DNA of 64,000 nucleotides from Symsagittifera roscoffensis (taxonomy: Eukaryota; Xenacoelomorpha; Acoela; Convolutidae): the NCBI RefSeq assembly GCF_963678635.1, contig NC_087064.1, positions 61,063,548 to 61,127,547 of the forward strand, read 5' to 3'. Below, in pieces: positions 12,142 to 23,002 of this stretch; positions within the stretch are counted from its first letter, which is position 1, and each line of letters starts with the position of its first letter. The notes beneath the pieces are model-generated. The model was not told the origin of the DNA. It saw only the letters and a program-made list of their open reading frames with translations, and did no database searches. Position numbers and translations under genes: made by a program.

Positions 12142-13039
12142 TCGGCTGACACTAGTCATAGAACTGGAAGACAAACAAGGATTCGAGCTGATGGGACCCT
12201 ATACTAATCCGCTATGGTCACAGATGGCAGTACAAGACGACTGCATACTGGTGAATGACAGGCTGACAGTACCACTGCAATTGAGACAGGCAGTGCTCAA
12301 GCGAATCCACCGGGGTCATCCGGGCCAGGAAGCCATGCTAGGAGTCTCACAGTACCTGTGGTGGCCGCATATGCATAAGGACATAGTGAATCTAGCGAAA
12401 TAGTGCCGTAATTGCACCAGATATGGCAAGAACGTAAAATATATCATTCAGAAAAACGCGTCAAAACCACTACCACTGCTTCCGCAGCCGGAACAAGAAG
12501 TACAATTAGATTATGCTGGACGGTTAAAAAACCACAGGGGAAAAAATCGACCTTCTAGTAGCTATAGATCGTTTCTGGAAATTTCCTTCGGTAAAAGTCA
12601 CTAAATCAACACGTGGAAAATGTACAGTGAAATTTTTGAGATCCTACATAGACACATGGCATTCTGGAATCAATACGATCTGATCAATTTTCGGGATTTA
12701 AAGGGAAAACACTTAAAAAATTAAGTGGGGATACCAGCCCACTGTACAAGCAGCAAGTGAATTCAGATCGGGATCGTCAGAGAGCAAAAGCCCTCAAAAA
12801 TCTACTAGAGGCAAACGCTCGTTGGAATGAGGAGCGCAGAGACGAGGCGAAAATCGATATTCGGAAAGTCGTTGACGATACAGGACAATCTAACCTTGAG
12901 CTCAGGAAAGAAATGATCTATTCTTGGGAAAAAGGATTTATCGAGGACTAAGAAGAGGAAAGCACACAGTCGCCGAAAAAGACGATTTTGGTAAAGACGA
13001 CTTGCGAAAGAGTGGCCAGGCGCTCACAAAACCGTTGAA
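12142..13039 (+). pseudogene. Integrase region, copy C (5'-truncated)
   Basis: Starts inside the integrase frame at tcggctgacac, equal to 7694 in copy A, and carries the HHCC region (12137-12403 frame). It has a TAG near 12401 where copies A and D have Glu-Glu (GAAGAG). The catalytic Glu deletion is present. Ends at the same ccgttgaa junction as copy A, so it is the duplicate of A's distal part. Confidence 0.78.
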
Positions 13040-16000
13040 GTATCAAATAAAACCTATCAATCACGGTTGACCCGATGATCGATAGATTATTGCCCTATCA
13101 ATTTAAAATAGTTCACATTCCCGGGAAGGACATGGGGATAGTCGATTATTTATCGCCTGATCCTTATAATGATCCTTGGCCCGAATCGGAAATAGACGAA
13201 AAATTTGTTGTAGCAACAATTAATTCTTTTCATAAAGCAATAGACTGCATGAGCAGTAGGCTAGAAAACACTGGGCGGCTGAACCGGAACGAAAATCTTC
13301 TAGAATATTCTAGAAGGAATGTGGCGAAACAGTCATCGCATAGTGGTTGCTATGGCAACCAAAACGGTCAAAAACGAGCAAAGCTCGACCGGAACTAAAT
13401 AAACCAACTTTCGCGACCGTCGAAACAGTTAACAGCAACTCACAAAGAAAACAGATCACTTTTTCTTCATTTCAACCCAACAAACAGTCGTGTCACCAAA
13501 CTGCAAAAACAGTCAGAAAAAATTCAGCGAATCAAAATAAAAAAAAACAGACTCACGGAAGGAGATGTCAGAAAAATTCAATCGCTCCTACGACTGGTGG
13601 TCGGATACACCACAAGAATGGAGGAATGACGAAAGAGAGGAGAGCATCCTAGACCCGAAGTAGAATCGATCACTTTCGAACACAAAGGACCTGTCAGAGG
13701 AAGAGGAGGTCACCGAAACTCTGCAGCGAACAAGAAAAATAATCTGAGGGAGTCGGAGAAATAAGGATAGTTCGGATAGTGAAACAAGGAACCAGTCAAT
13801 GGCCAAATGGCAACTATCACACGACCAACAAAAAGAAGCGGACAACAGGCTATCTTTATTCTGGCAATTGATTGGGGGGGGGGGGGGAGCCGAGCTTTCT
13901 GCAGAACATCAATCGAGAAATAGTGGCAGATACGACAGAGAGCGTACCAGTACCAATAAGCATCGTGCCGGCCCAATCAGAAGAGAGAAAATTGAGCGAT
14001 GTACAGGGCATTGAAGTGGACATGACGACCACCGATGAAATGGACGAAGAACAAGAAGTGTGCGCAACAGTACCGCCAAAACGACAAGCACATAAACCAA
14101 AAGAAGACAAGAAGCTGCAAAAGCAGCAAACGGAAGATACACTAGACAACCTCTCAAAATTGTTTGACAAAAGCCTTCTCACAGAGCTGAACTCAGAGGA
14201 CACTTGGATGGATCGGCTGAGACTAGTCATAGAACAGGGAGACGAACAAGGATTCGAGCTGATGGGACCCTATACTAATCCGCTGTGGTCACAGATGGCA
14301 GTACAAGACGACTGCATACTGGTGAATGACAGGCTGGCAGTACCACTGCAATTGAGACAGGCAGTGCTCAAGCGAATCCACCGGGGTCATCCGGGCCAGG
14401 AAGTCATGCTGGGAGTCTCACAGTACCTGTGGTGGCCGCATATGCTTAAGGACATAGTGAATCTAGCGGAAGAGTGCCGTAATTGCACCAGATATGGTAA
14501 GAACGTAAAATATCTCATTCAGAAAAACGCGTCAAAACCACTACCACTGCTTCCGCAGCCGGGACAAGAAGTTCAATTAGATTATGCGGGACGGTTAGAA
14601 AACCACAGGGGAAAAATCGACCTTCTAGTAGCTATAGATCGTTTCTCGAAATTTCCTTCGGTAAGAGTCACTAAATCAACAAGTGGAAAATGTACAGTGG
14701 AATTTTTGAGACCCTACATAGACACACATGGCATTCTGGAATCAATACGATCTGATCTATTTTCGGGATTTAAAGGGAAAACACTTAAAAAATTAAGTGG
14801 GATTACCAGCCCACTAACAAGCAGCAAGTGAATTCGGATCGGGGTCGTCAGAGAGCAAAAGCCCTCAAAAAGCTACTAGAGGCAAACGCTCGTTGAAATG
14901 AGGAGCGGAGAGACGCGGCGAAAATCGATATTCGGAAAGTCGTTGACGAAACAGGACAATCTAACCTGGAGCTCAGGAAAGAAATGATCTACTCTCGGGA
15001 AAAAGGATTTATCGAGGACTAAGAAGAGGAAAGCACATAGTCGCCGAAAAGACTATTTTGGTAAAGACGACTTGCGAAAGAGTGGCCAGGCGCTCACGAA
15101 ACCGTTGAAGGGGAAAAGAATAACGGAATCAAACTCAACAGTAAAAAAAAATTCGACAGGGTCGATCTAAAGAAAATCGGATATCGCTCAAGCGAAGGTT
15201 AGTCTACAACAGGACTAAAAACAGAACGCACGGAAAAGCCCATCGGCAGAACCACAAAAGAAGTTGCAGCGAATCAGCTCTCTCGAAATTCTAGAGGATA
15301 TAGACTCAGATGAAGAACTGCGACGGCAGGTGGAACTAGCTGACTTTGTGAATCCAATTGAACGATTTCAACAGAGCCAAACAGTCATAACCTCAAAATA
15401 CACCGAATCAGGGGGATCTAAATCTGGCCATCAAAAGAGCTAAACCAAATACAGGGGGACCTAGTTTGATTGGCGGTCCGAAAATTGAGGAGGAATTCGC
15501 ATTAAAGAAAACAGAGAAAAAATCGGAAACAAGAATCAAGTCGATCAGCCAGAAACATCGACAAAACAAACTGCTCCTGCAATTAATACCCCGGACAAAG
15601 ACGTACAATCGAGCTCCACGCCGAAGAACAATTAACAAGCCAAATTGAAGAAGATCGATTTGACTACCAGACCGGAGGATATTCTGGACACATTTCAGAA
15701 CAGGAATTTGGCACCGGCAGACTGGGAAAATCTGGCGGATCCACTTCTCAAGAGGGGAGTGCAAAAAATTGCAGACGAACTTAGAAAACAAAGTCAGCCA
15801 GCCGCTGATCGGGACGAAAATTTCGAACCTCCTTCGGGGGCATCAGACGATTGTAGCGTTGAAGAAGCAGGGGTACGAAGGAGCTCAAGACAAACAAAAG
15901 AGCAAGGAGCCAAAACGCTTTGGGGACCCAGTGAAACATTCTATCAAGGAGGTCTCAGAAGAATTAACAGGGGGAGCTCTACTAAAAGCGGCACTTCAGG

Positions 16001-16165
16001 AGTATCGAAGACGGCTAACGGAGTTTAAAGAACGAGGTGACAGGCCAATGGAATCGAAATTGGGCCTTCTAGATAGACATCTCTCTAGGAGGAAATTTGG
16101 CTATGCTACTGGACAAAGGAGTGGACTGGAATCCCAGCTGGAGAATTGATCTAGAAGAAAACTAA
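13040..16165 (+). pseudogene. RNase H end, integrase and C-terminal region, copy D
   Basis: Duplicate of copy B. The MSE start is near 13567, a TAG lies near 13663, and the 14-G tract (13874-13887) shifts frame. The longest old integrase frame is 13872-14831, with HHCC motif, catalytic DYAG Asp and SIRSD Asp in one frame. It then runs into the shared deletion that removes the catalytic Glu. The C-terminal domain continues with frameshifts to the stop near 16165. Confidence 0.78.
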
Positions 16166-16257
16166 AGAAATAAAAATCACAAACTTTTAAAAAGAACTGA
16201 GTGTCTAAAACTCTTGATACTATAAATTATTTCTTATATCAGAAAAATTTATTTTCA

Positions 16258-16269
16258 CTCGAAGGGGTA
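16258..16269 (+). promoter_or_regulatory. Polypurine tract before 3' LTR
   Basis: ctcgaaggggta abuts the LTR start at 16270; the same tract precedes 11822. Expected plus-strand primer of reverse transcription. Confidence 0.6.
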
Positions 16270-16523
16270 TGTCATATTGCCACTGCAATAGCAGTAATTG
16301 GATGATGTAACTATAACCTTCAGTGCTCTTAATTATTATTAAGATGTGTCCAAGGTCATTAGATCAGAGACATTGGTACACAGCTGAGAGCTCAGAGTAA
16401 CAACTGCTGGACTACTCACAGTAGCTATAAAAGCAAAAGAGAAAAACATCAATTCAAGCCAAAGTTAATACATTCTTGAATTACAAATTAGTTTTCCATA
16501 GCGATACCTTATAGGATATCACA
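16270..16523 (+). repeat. 3' LTR, second copy (254 bp)
   Basis: tgtcatatt...gatatcaca followed by ATCTT. Duplicate of 11822-12076; the outer right end of the retroelement locus. Confidence 0.85.
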
Positions 16524-16821
16524 ATCTTATACCACTAGCGTTTCTCCCCCTCGTATAAGTTCTCCAGCATTAGCTCGCATAAATTGTAATTTTGTAGAGT
16601 ATTCAACCGAAGTTATTTATGAGATAATGTTTTGAACTGGCGGAGACGAGTCCAAGGAGAGATTATGGTTTTCAGGGTGCCAGAAATGAATCAGTTACAA
16701 AGTCAAAAAATGTTGATTTCTTAGCAGCTTCACAGATTTTGTGAGCAGTGCAGTTTCGAGAAAAAATGGAAGACCTGGTCGATTGTAACAGGATATTTTC
16801 CAAACAGGATCTTCTGTTTAG

Positions 16822-16952
16822 GCTTATGAGTGCGTTCGGCAGTCTTGCAGTTCTGCGTAATCTCAAGCTGTCTCTATGTGGGCCAGGGTTTGAGGAAAGC
16901 ATAGCTTGTTCCATCTCACTAAGTCAAGTGGCGACCAGCCTACAAGTGAATG
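16822..16952 (+). CDS. FANCI: FANCI exon b (regulatory SQ region)
   Basis: The acceptor tcttctgtttag|G supplies one base that completes Arg with the AG of exon a. The donor is gaatg|gtaata, leaving one base (phase 1). It encodes LMSAFGSLAVLRNLKL, which lines up without gaps to remembered human KSAVAGFLLLLKNFKV, then SLSQVATSLQVN for human SVSQVHVDVHSHYN. In human FANCI this region carries phosphorylated SQ sites next to the ubiquitination lysine; here only one SQ remains. Upstream open codons (16748-16821) exist, but starting there would break the phase and the alignment. Confidence 0.8.
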
Positions 16953-16984
16953 GTAATATATTTATTAAGTCTCTACTAACTTAG

Positions 16985-17430
16985 AGGTCGTGATTGAATA
17001 CTTATCTGTTTATTAAACACTTATAGAGGTCGTGATGATTTATTATCAAGTTCGGTTAACTTCCTTTGTAAAAAGAAAGATAAATTCAATTATAGAATAG
17101 TAAGAGTAATGAAGTCACGAAAAACGTGATCGACTTCCAGTTTTGAAAGTTGATTTTAGTTTTCAGATTTCCAACGTAATAAAAAATTGCCTATTGATCC
17201 AGTTTGGTTTTCCAGTTCAAATTGGTTTTTAAAGAAAGAATTGTCGGTCATAAATTGTTTTAAAAATTTGAAGAGCGTTTAAGGTGTATATTGTTTTCTT
17301 TTGAAATCGCGAAGTTGAATATATTTTGCAAAAAAACTTTTTTTCTGTCACTTATTTTTTTTTCTGTTTTCATGTTGCATATTGTTTTTCATGCTGTTTT
17401 TCTCATTTATACAAGCAGCAATTTTTTCGA
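16985..17430 (+). repeat. Dispersed intronic repeat, copy 1
   Basis: Shares with copies near 19850, 23400, 27080 and 49250 an ordered series of phrases: cacttctagtttcgaaagtg-like, agatttccagcg, aattgtt..aaagaacttta, and a terminal ttttccaactgtcttttggctatg-like segment. No coding capacity. Possibly a SINE body, since a related stretch follows the tRNA-like head near 49900. Confidence 0.5.
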
Positions 17431-17739
17431 AAACTTTGAAATAACAATTTTCAAACAGGTTTTATAGGTTTTACACTTCTGTGATCTTAAGAGAGCGTTT
17501 TTTATTTCCACAAGCAGGGCGTAGTTTGATACTATAATGCCACTTTGCTACTTTTGATGGCACCTTTATTGTCACACATGTGGTGGAAACACGGAAGAAA
17601 AGACCGGCTACTCCCCTATGTGCCGCATATTCCGACAAAAATTTACCTTAACTGTCACTGTCGGCCGTCGTAGGTGTGTGTGGGGAGGGGGAGGGGGAGG
17701 GGGAGTTGGCCCATTTTTAGATTTTTTAACTGTTTTTTT

Positions 17740-18900
17740 TTCCAAGTTACCCTATCAAATCTGAGATGCAGCTTAATGAATAAAACATGGAAGGGAAATC
17801 TCCCCAGCATAAGTTCTAAAGTTCTAAGCCCTTGTTCTAATAGAAAATGTGTTATATCTTTAGAAAATGTCCAAATTGGTTACCGTGTGTGAGAAGTTTT
17901 TTCCTTTTTCTCGAAAGCTAACCTGCCAAAAACTTGAGATCAAGGATTCAATCGCATTGACCATTGCTGGAAGTTTCTTCCTTGCATAAACGACTGCACC
18001 TTAAATTTGGTAGAAATATAATTTTGTTTATAGCCATAGAGATTGTCCTTTTTTGACCTTCTTTGAAAGTAACCTGCCAAATCTGAGATAACGGGTTCAA
18101 TCGAAAAAAGATAGCAGCAGTTTTGTTTGCTTAGGTGACTTCGCACTAATTTTTGTGTACTAGAAATTTAGACGAAGCAATACTACACTGCCAAATCTGA
18201 GAGCAAGTGTTCAATCGAAAAAAACTGGTGCCAGAAAGTTTTTCTGCATATTGGCTACGTCCTAGTTTTGTAGAAAAACAAAGTTGGATTTAGAAAAATT
18301 CCATGTTTCGAAATGTGACAGTTGTTTTTGAACTTTTTGTTTTTCTCGAACTACGGTGCCAAATCTGAGGTACAGAGCTCAATCGAAGAACAAGTTGTTG
18401 GTGTATCCTCTGTATAAAGTGTTTCTCCATATTGCCCTTATTTGACACTTTGGGCCTTTTTTGGATCTTGATAAACAAGTTTATGGCCACAGAAAATGTC
18501 CAGTTTTTGAAGTTTTTTTAGGTCTTGGAAACTTGCCGAGTTTTCTCGAAAACTATTTAACCAAATCTAAGACAAAGTGCTCAATCAAAAAATTATGTGC
18601 TGCTGGGAATGCTCTCTGCTTAGCGGCTTTGCTTAATTTTGTAGAAAAGCAGTATTGGATCATGCAATGTCCTTTTTTGAAATTATTTTCGTTTTGGAAA
18701 TTCGATTTTCTCGAAAACTACGTACCAAATCTGAGGTTAAGAGTTTATTAAATAGAACAAGCTGTAAAGTATCCCCTGCGTCAACAACTTCTTCCAATTT
18801 TTGCAAAGACTTCTCCATGGGCTATTTGACCTATAGCAAGATCTACTTGACGTATAGACCTATTTTTAGACTTTGTTCAATTTCCAAAAAGCGATATTTC
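17740..18900 (+). repeat. Tandem repeat block, S3 family, copy a
   Basis: Irregular units of about 115-205 bp with recurring phrases ctcgaaaactac, tgccaaatctgag, ggttcaatcgaaaaa, and a gcataagcggct-like segment. The same family occupies 47050-48316 and 50690-51450. No Helitron-like end is found for this copy. Open frames 17674-17892, 18461-18751 and 18655-18954 arise from the repeats. Confidence 0.65.
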
Positions 18901-19849
18901 AAATGTTTGTTCATTTTTTGTCATTTCGACACATTTACGCGTTACCTTTTGTGACATATTGAGAACCAATGAACTTAAGCAAATGAGTATTATGAATGTC
19001 ATCATGAATTTTCGATAAGCAATCTTGAGTTTATGAAATTGTTAGTCGCCAAATATCGTTGTACGCAGTTAAACTAAAGCATATTAATTTAACAAGCAAA
19101 GCTTGTGTGATAGTATGAACACTCTTTTTTTCCAACCTAGGCCGCAAATATTGCTGCGACGCAAATTTTGTTGCGAGGCAAGTTTTGTTGCGACAAAATG
19201 TGTTCATTCTGAAAAGGTTCATTTTGATCAATAACCAGCTTTTATGTACAGCCAAATACTAAGGATATTAACTCAGACAAATAGCACTTTAGCTTCAAGG
19301 TATCATGGATCTGTAGCGTAATATAAGAGGGAGATTAAAATAAGAGGGTTCGAACCTGGGCAGGGTCGGATGTTTTCATTGAACTTTTTCGTATACTAGT
19401 TAAAATGCGTCGCTCGATAAATTGAGGCATGTTAGTTGGTAAATTTTTTAAAAATTGACTGCTACTGCTATTTCATCATAGTTGGCTTGCGTCACTAGCA
19501 ATTATGTAGACTCATAATTGGCGTGCGTCACTTACGACATTTTGTAGACTTAAAGCTTTACTCATTCAGTTTTTCCCAGTAGCGTTATCGGTCATATTTT
19601 TGCGGGTGTATGCGAAGTGAAAATTCGCCTGTCTGTAACTTTTCCTATTGTCTGTTGGCTTAAAGAATATTTTAAGTGTAAAAGAACGGAGTAATTTTCA
19701 TTTATATAGGTCTTAGGGAAAATTCTTAAAATGCTCTAGCAACTACATAATAAGAGCATTCATACATTTTAATGGATATAATGGATTAATGAATGCATTT
19801 AGTAATACATGCACGCTTTTAATTTTAATTTATCTGCTCAAAATTAGGT

Positions 19850-20190
19850 AAATTGCGCTCTCCAATTACAAAATCGGAGATGAGGCAAAAATACGTGAAC
19901 CACTCACTTCTAGTTTCGAAAGTGAATTTCAGTTTTAAGATTTCGCAGCGGAATCAAAATTTTATCCACTGATTCACTTTTCAAGAAATTGTTTATCGTT
20001 AATTTTTCTTTAATTTCGTAGAGCTTTAACCTGAAATATTTTTTCTTCTAAGTTCGAAAGTTTTTTTATGGTTTCCTTGTTCTTTTACACTTTTCCAATC
20101 GTCTTTTGGCTATGCTTTTATGTTCTCGCATTTTTGTTTTTGGCATTTAGATATCCTTTTTGCCGTTTTTTAGTTGTGTGCGCGATTTGC
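19850..20190 (+). repeat. Dispersed intronic repeat, copy 2
   Basis: aaattgcgctctcc, cacttctagtttcgaaagtg and tcttttggctatg occur in the same order as in the other copies. Confidence 0.55.
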
Positions 20191-20382
20191 AGCTTCCTCT
20201 CTGTGTATCATTTCAATATCGTCCCGTAGCTATTAAAACAACATGTTTTCGAAAAGTAATGATTTTTTTTTATTTAGCAAAAATAAAGGTGGTCGCAACA
20301 CGTTGATTCTTGCACAGTAACCCGTTGCTCCGGTTTATTTACTAAGTAATACGTACACTAAAACATTTTTATCTGGTTTTAG

Positions 20383-20808
20383 CCGATTCATCCAGCGACA
20401 TGAATTCGACTTGTTTCCAGCTCCTTTCAATTCTGAGGCGATCTCTTCACTACTCGGTATCCATTAAGTCCGCTATCTACCAAAACATACCAACTGTAGT
20501 ATCCGAAAACGAAAGTATCTCTTGTGCCCTAATCGAAATGCTGTATCAACACTTGGTTTCCTTGTGGACTGGAAACAATGTAGTTCAATGTGTTATGTCT
20601 TCATTTGACCTTGAAGATACGTTGACTGAGGAGTTTGGACAACTTGTTCACGCACTTGCAGAATGTGTTCATGTGGTGAATGACAGGTTGGTTGGGAGGA
20701 ATGTCTCGGATATGATTGAAGAAGACTCGGTTTTGACAAAAGTATGTGCAAATGGGTTCAGAATTGTAAAGGAAGTTGTTTCGTCTGTTTCTACTGCAGA
20801 TCTCAAAG
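20383..20808 (+). CDS. FANCI: FANCI exon c
   Basis: The acceptor ggttttag|CC supplies two bases that complete an Ala codon from exon b; the donor is CTCAAAG|GTAAAG (phase 1). The translation TCFQLLSILRRSLHYSVSIK aligns with remembered human [20 protein letters not shown], and the following ISCALIEMLYQHL with SVMQTLLSQL. ALAECVHVVNDR matches human LLCCIQHCLAWYK. These are helical repeats of the FANCI solenoid that packs against FANCD2. Exon of 426 bp, no internal stop. Confidence 0.87.
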
Positions 20809-21197
20809 GTAAAGAAGTTCAAGGTTGACAAAGTATACCAAAGATAAAGTTTATTTGAGAGTTGAAGGATTTCTATTATAGAATGCATATTGTGAGCATG
20901 TTACCATTACTTATACTTAATGGTATATTAGTTAACACATTTTTCGAATTTCAAGTTTTTCCCTTACATTGACGGGCGTATCAGTAATTTTGAACCAGAG
21001 CTCGTTCTGTTTGAAAACTCCTAATTAGATGCATGCGTAATAGTACTACGCGACAGAATATTGAAAAACTTGATCTTAGCTAAGTTCAGTTTTCGAAACT
21101 TCAATCATCCTTTGATTGTGGTTTTTTGAAACAATGTTAAACGCCTCTTACGTTCCTTTCCGGTCATCTCTTTGAAATAAAATCTTTTTCTGTTTAG
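20809..21197 (+). other. FANCI intron 3 (389 bp)
   Basis: GTAAAG...ttctgtttag. No element recognised. Confidence 0.75.
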
Positions 21198-21603
21198 ATT
21201 TGAATATTGGTAAAGATTCCGATTTCAATAGAAAGAACCCGGCAGGAGCCCAGAATCTAGAAACTGCACACATATTCAACACACTCGTACAGACTTCGAT
21301 TCAGTTTAAAGTTCGAACTTACCAATCAAGCCATGAAGCGTCATGTGTGCAGTTTTTGGACAAGCTGTTTGACAAATTAATGGACTTATTTGACGTGAAT
21401 AAGTTTTTCAAGCCTCGAAATTTGTTCAGCTTGTCTGTTTTGAATCATCTTGTTGCTGTTATTTTGTTCCCGTTTTCAAGTGGAAAAGATGAAAATGGCA
21501 CGTTTTCCGAGTTTGTCAATTGTGAAAGATTGAAGAATGTGATTTTGAAATTTGTTTTGCAACAGTGCGAATCGTGCTTGCAGTACAATATGGTGGATGA
21601 AAA
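21198..21603 (+). CDS. FANCI: FANCI exon d
   Basis: The acceptor ctgtttag|AT completes Asp with the G of exon c; the donor is GAAAA-type AAA|GTAAGT, leaving two bases (phase 2). The beginning LNIGKDSDFNRKN corresponds to the SADFS..TSIGIKNN stretch of human FANCI, though with a rearranged order of similar residues. The rest, such as QFLDKLFDKLMDLFDVNKFF and FSLSVLNHLVAVILF, matches helical segments before human SLLSMKFVSSLLTALF. Solenoid part of the protein. Confidence 0.84.
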
Positions 21604-22246
21604 GTAAGTTCTGGTCATGTTAAAACCCACCTCAACGCCTGGGCTTAAGCATAGTATTTGTTGCTAAATTTTCTTCTAAGGCACAATGTTCATAAAATTT
21701 ATTGGTTATTAATAATTGTTATACTGAGCCGTTGACATAAGGGGAGAAATGGTTAACATTAGTGTCCGTCTGTTTTTGGTAATGAAGTTTCTAAAACCAG
21801 TACAAAATGAAAAGTTTTGTTTTGCATACCTTATTGTAACTTCACGCGTGTAGCCCTAATTACACGTAAAACAACAATCAAAATTGAAAATTTGAAAGTT
21901 GGGGAATGGGGAAGGAAAAAAGCCACTAAAAGGAGACAAAATTGTTTGACTGCTGTCAATATTATAAAAGAAATGTCCAGACCAGGATTCGAAGGTGGGT
22001 TATTGCGTCCACTACGCAATGTCATAACCACTAGACGATCTGGACCAATTGTAAAGGCTAACATTAATTGAAACACACAGGTTGATTAAGTAAACTTAAA
22101 TCCGACAAATTTAATTGTAAATTGTTTTGAAACTTTATTGAAAAATCCGTAAAAACTGTAATGCTCACCTTTTCGATTGTTTTTAATTTCACTTATTAGC
22201 ATCATTTTTTCTAAACGATTGAAGCTTTCAAATGTTTGGTTTTAAG
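21604..22246 (+). other. FANCI intron 4 (643 bp)
   Basis: GTAAGT...ggttttaag. Contains an antisense tRNA-His pseudogene (21975-22045). Confidence 0.75.
21975..22045 (-). pseudogene. tRNA-His(GTG) pseudogene
   Basis: Close copy of the tRNA at 29212-29282. The acceptor stem GTCCAGA/TCTGGAC and the anticodon stem TTGCG/CGCAA are kept, with GTG still in the loop. However, U33 is changed to A, and the T-stem reads CCACC against CCTGG, so it no longer pairs. A TTTT terminator follows 6-9 nt downstream on its strand. Probably not functional. Confidence 0.8.
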
Positions 22247-22380
22247 GTATTTATACCAATGCGGTGCGTTTTATCAATCTGTGAATGAAGACTTCCAGCA
22301 TGTGGGTGTTTTGATTTGGAAAGGAATCGTTCAGATAATTGAGAAAACCGAATCAACACAATTGAATGATCAAACTAAAG
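22247..22380 (+). CDS. FANCI: FANCI exon e
   Basis: The acceptor ttttaag|G completes Lys with the AA of exon d; the donor is ACTAAAG|GTGAAT (phase 1). It encodes YLYQCGAFYQSVNEDFQHVG, VLIWKGIVQIIEKT and NDQTKG, which fit remembered human IFQNLCDITRVLLWRYTS and the Lys-rich linker before SISLLCLEGL. Reading past the donor meets a stop at 22434, so the donor is needed. Confidence 0.83.
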
Positions 22381-23002
22381 GTGAATTATTCAAAATCATT
22401 GTGTCATCATTGTATTTTGAAACAAACAGACTTTAGAATTATTTCTTTCTCCAGCTGGGTCGCTCAAAAAAGCGAGCTGTACTTTCATATCTCTATTCGG
22501 ACACAATTAATTTGGTCATAAGCAGGGGCGGATCTAGGATTTTCTCGAGGAGGGGAGCGGATTTTCAAAAAAATTTTTTTTAGATCGACCGAATTGATTT
22601 TTCGAGCTCTCCCTACGCACAGTTTAACAGTTTAGTCCCAGTTTTATCCAAAAATTCTGCGCCGCAGGCAAAAAAAACAGTCCAAAAAAGGCGTTTTTTG
22701 GAAAATTTTGACCAAAAAAATTAAAAATTGCGTTTTTTTTGGCGCGCGCGCCCCCTCAAAATTAGTATATATTTGCGCCAAAGGCGCCTTTAGAAAAATT
22801 TTAGGGTCGGTCGGCCAAAAATGGATTTCTTAAAAAGTAACAAAGGGGGGACCCTTTGGGTCGGCAAGGGGTTGAATCCCTGAAGGGGGGGGCGTCCGCC
22901 CCCACCCCCCTAAATCCGCCCCTGGTCATAAGCTAATTTTACTCTCTTATATAGAAAGTTAGTTAAATTGAAGAAGACCTTCAATGAGTTAGTTTTGTTC
23001 AG
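22381..23002 (+). other. FANCI intron 5 (622 bp)
   Basis: GTGAAT...ttttgttcag. Contains a hAT-like MITE (22523-22924). Confidence 0.75.
22523..22924. mobile_element. hAT-like MITE, 402 bp, 8-bp target duplication gtcataag
   Basis: The ends caggggcggatctagg and cctaaatccgcccctg are inverted repeats. The flanks gtcataag at 22515-22522 and 22925-22932 match exactly. The interior is noncoding, with G/C runs near the right end and a phrase gcgccaaaggcgcc. Degenerate relatives appear at 27540-27815 and ~48980-49165. Confidence 0.88.

Larger units (their letters stand above)
3327..16523 (+). mobile_element. Old Ty3/gypsy (Mag-like) LTR retrotransposon with two nested tandem duplications
   Basis: One insertion, bounded by LTRs and the 5-bp duplication ATCTT, lies in FANCI intron 1 in the sense direction. 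Its interior was duplicated twice. The RNase H to C-terminus segment (~6525-8593) is repeated at ~8594-10663. Then 7694-12141, which includes the 3' LTR and 65 bp of host flank, is repeated as 12142-16588. This gives four integrase-region copies (A to D), all broken. CCHC Gag motifs, gene order protease-RT-RNase H-integrase and the close relation to the 30-37 kb element place it in Ty3/gypsy; the Mag-like label rests on general Gag appearance. Confidence 0.8.
3283..16821 (+). other. FANCI intron 1 (13.5 kb), filled by a rearranged LTR element
   Basis: Donor GTAGGC at 3283, acceptor tcttctgtttag ending at 16821. Positions 3327-16523 are LTR retrotransposon copies, listed separately. Outside these, 16589-16821 has no recognisable element. 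Confidence 0.75.
16953..20382 (+). other. FANCI intron 2 (3.4 kb)
   Basis: Contains dispersed repeat copies near 16985-17430 and 19850-20190 and a tandem repeat block at 17740-18900. Positions 18960-19850 show no recognisable gene; a short box-B-like ggttcgaacc near 19348 lacks a matching tRNA. Confidence 0.6.

Noticed and set aside
7390-14157. Minus-strand frames such as 7340-7711 and 13909-14157
   Set aside because: They lie exactly opposite the integrase coding sequence and recur only because that sequence is duplicated.
16748-16821. FANCI exon b starting further left in the open frame
   Set aside because: The earlier AG sites tried either give the wrong phase for the donor at 3283 or add residues that break the ungapped alignment; 16822 has a pyrimidine tract and correct phase.
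19300-19375. Possible tRNA at ggttcgaacctggg
   Set aside because: The box-B-like sequence is palindromic, and no box A, acceptor stem or anticodon arm can be drawn on either strand.
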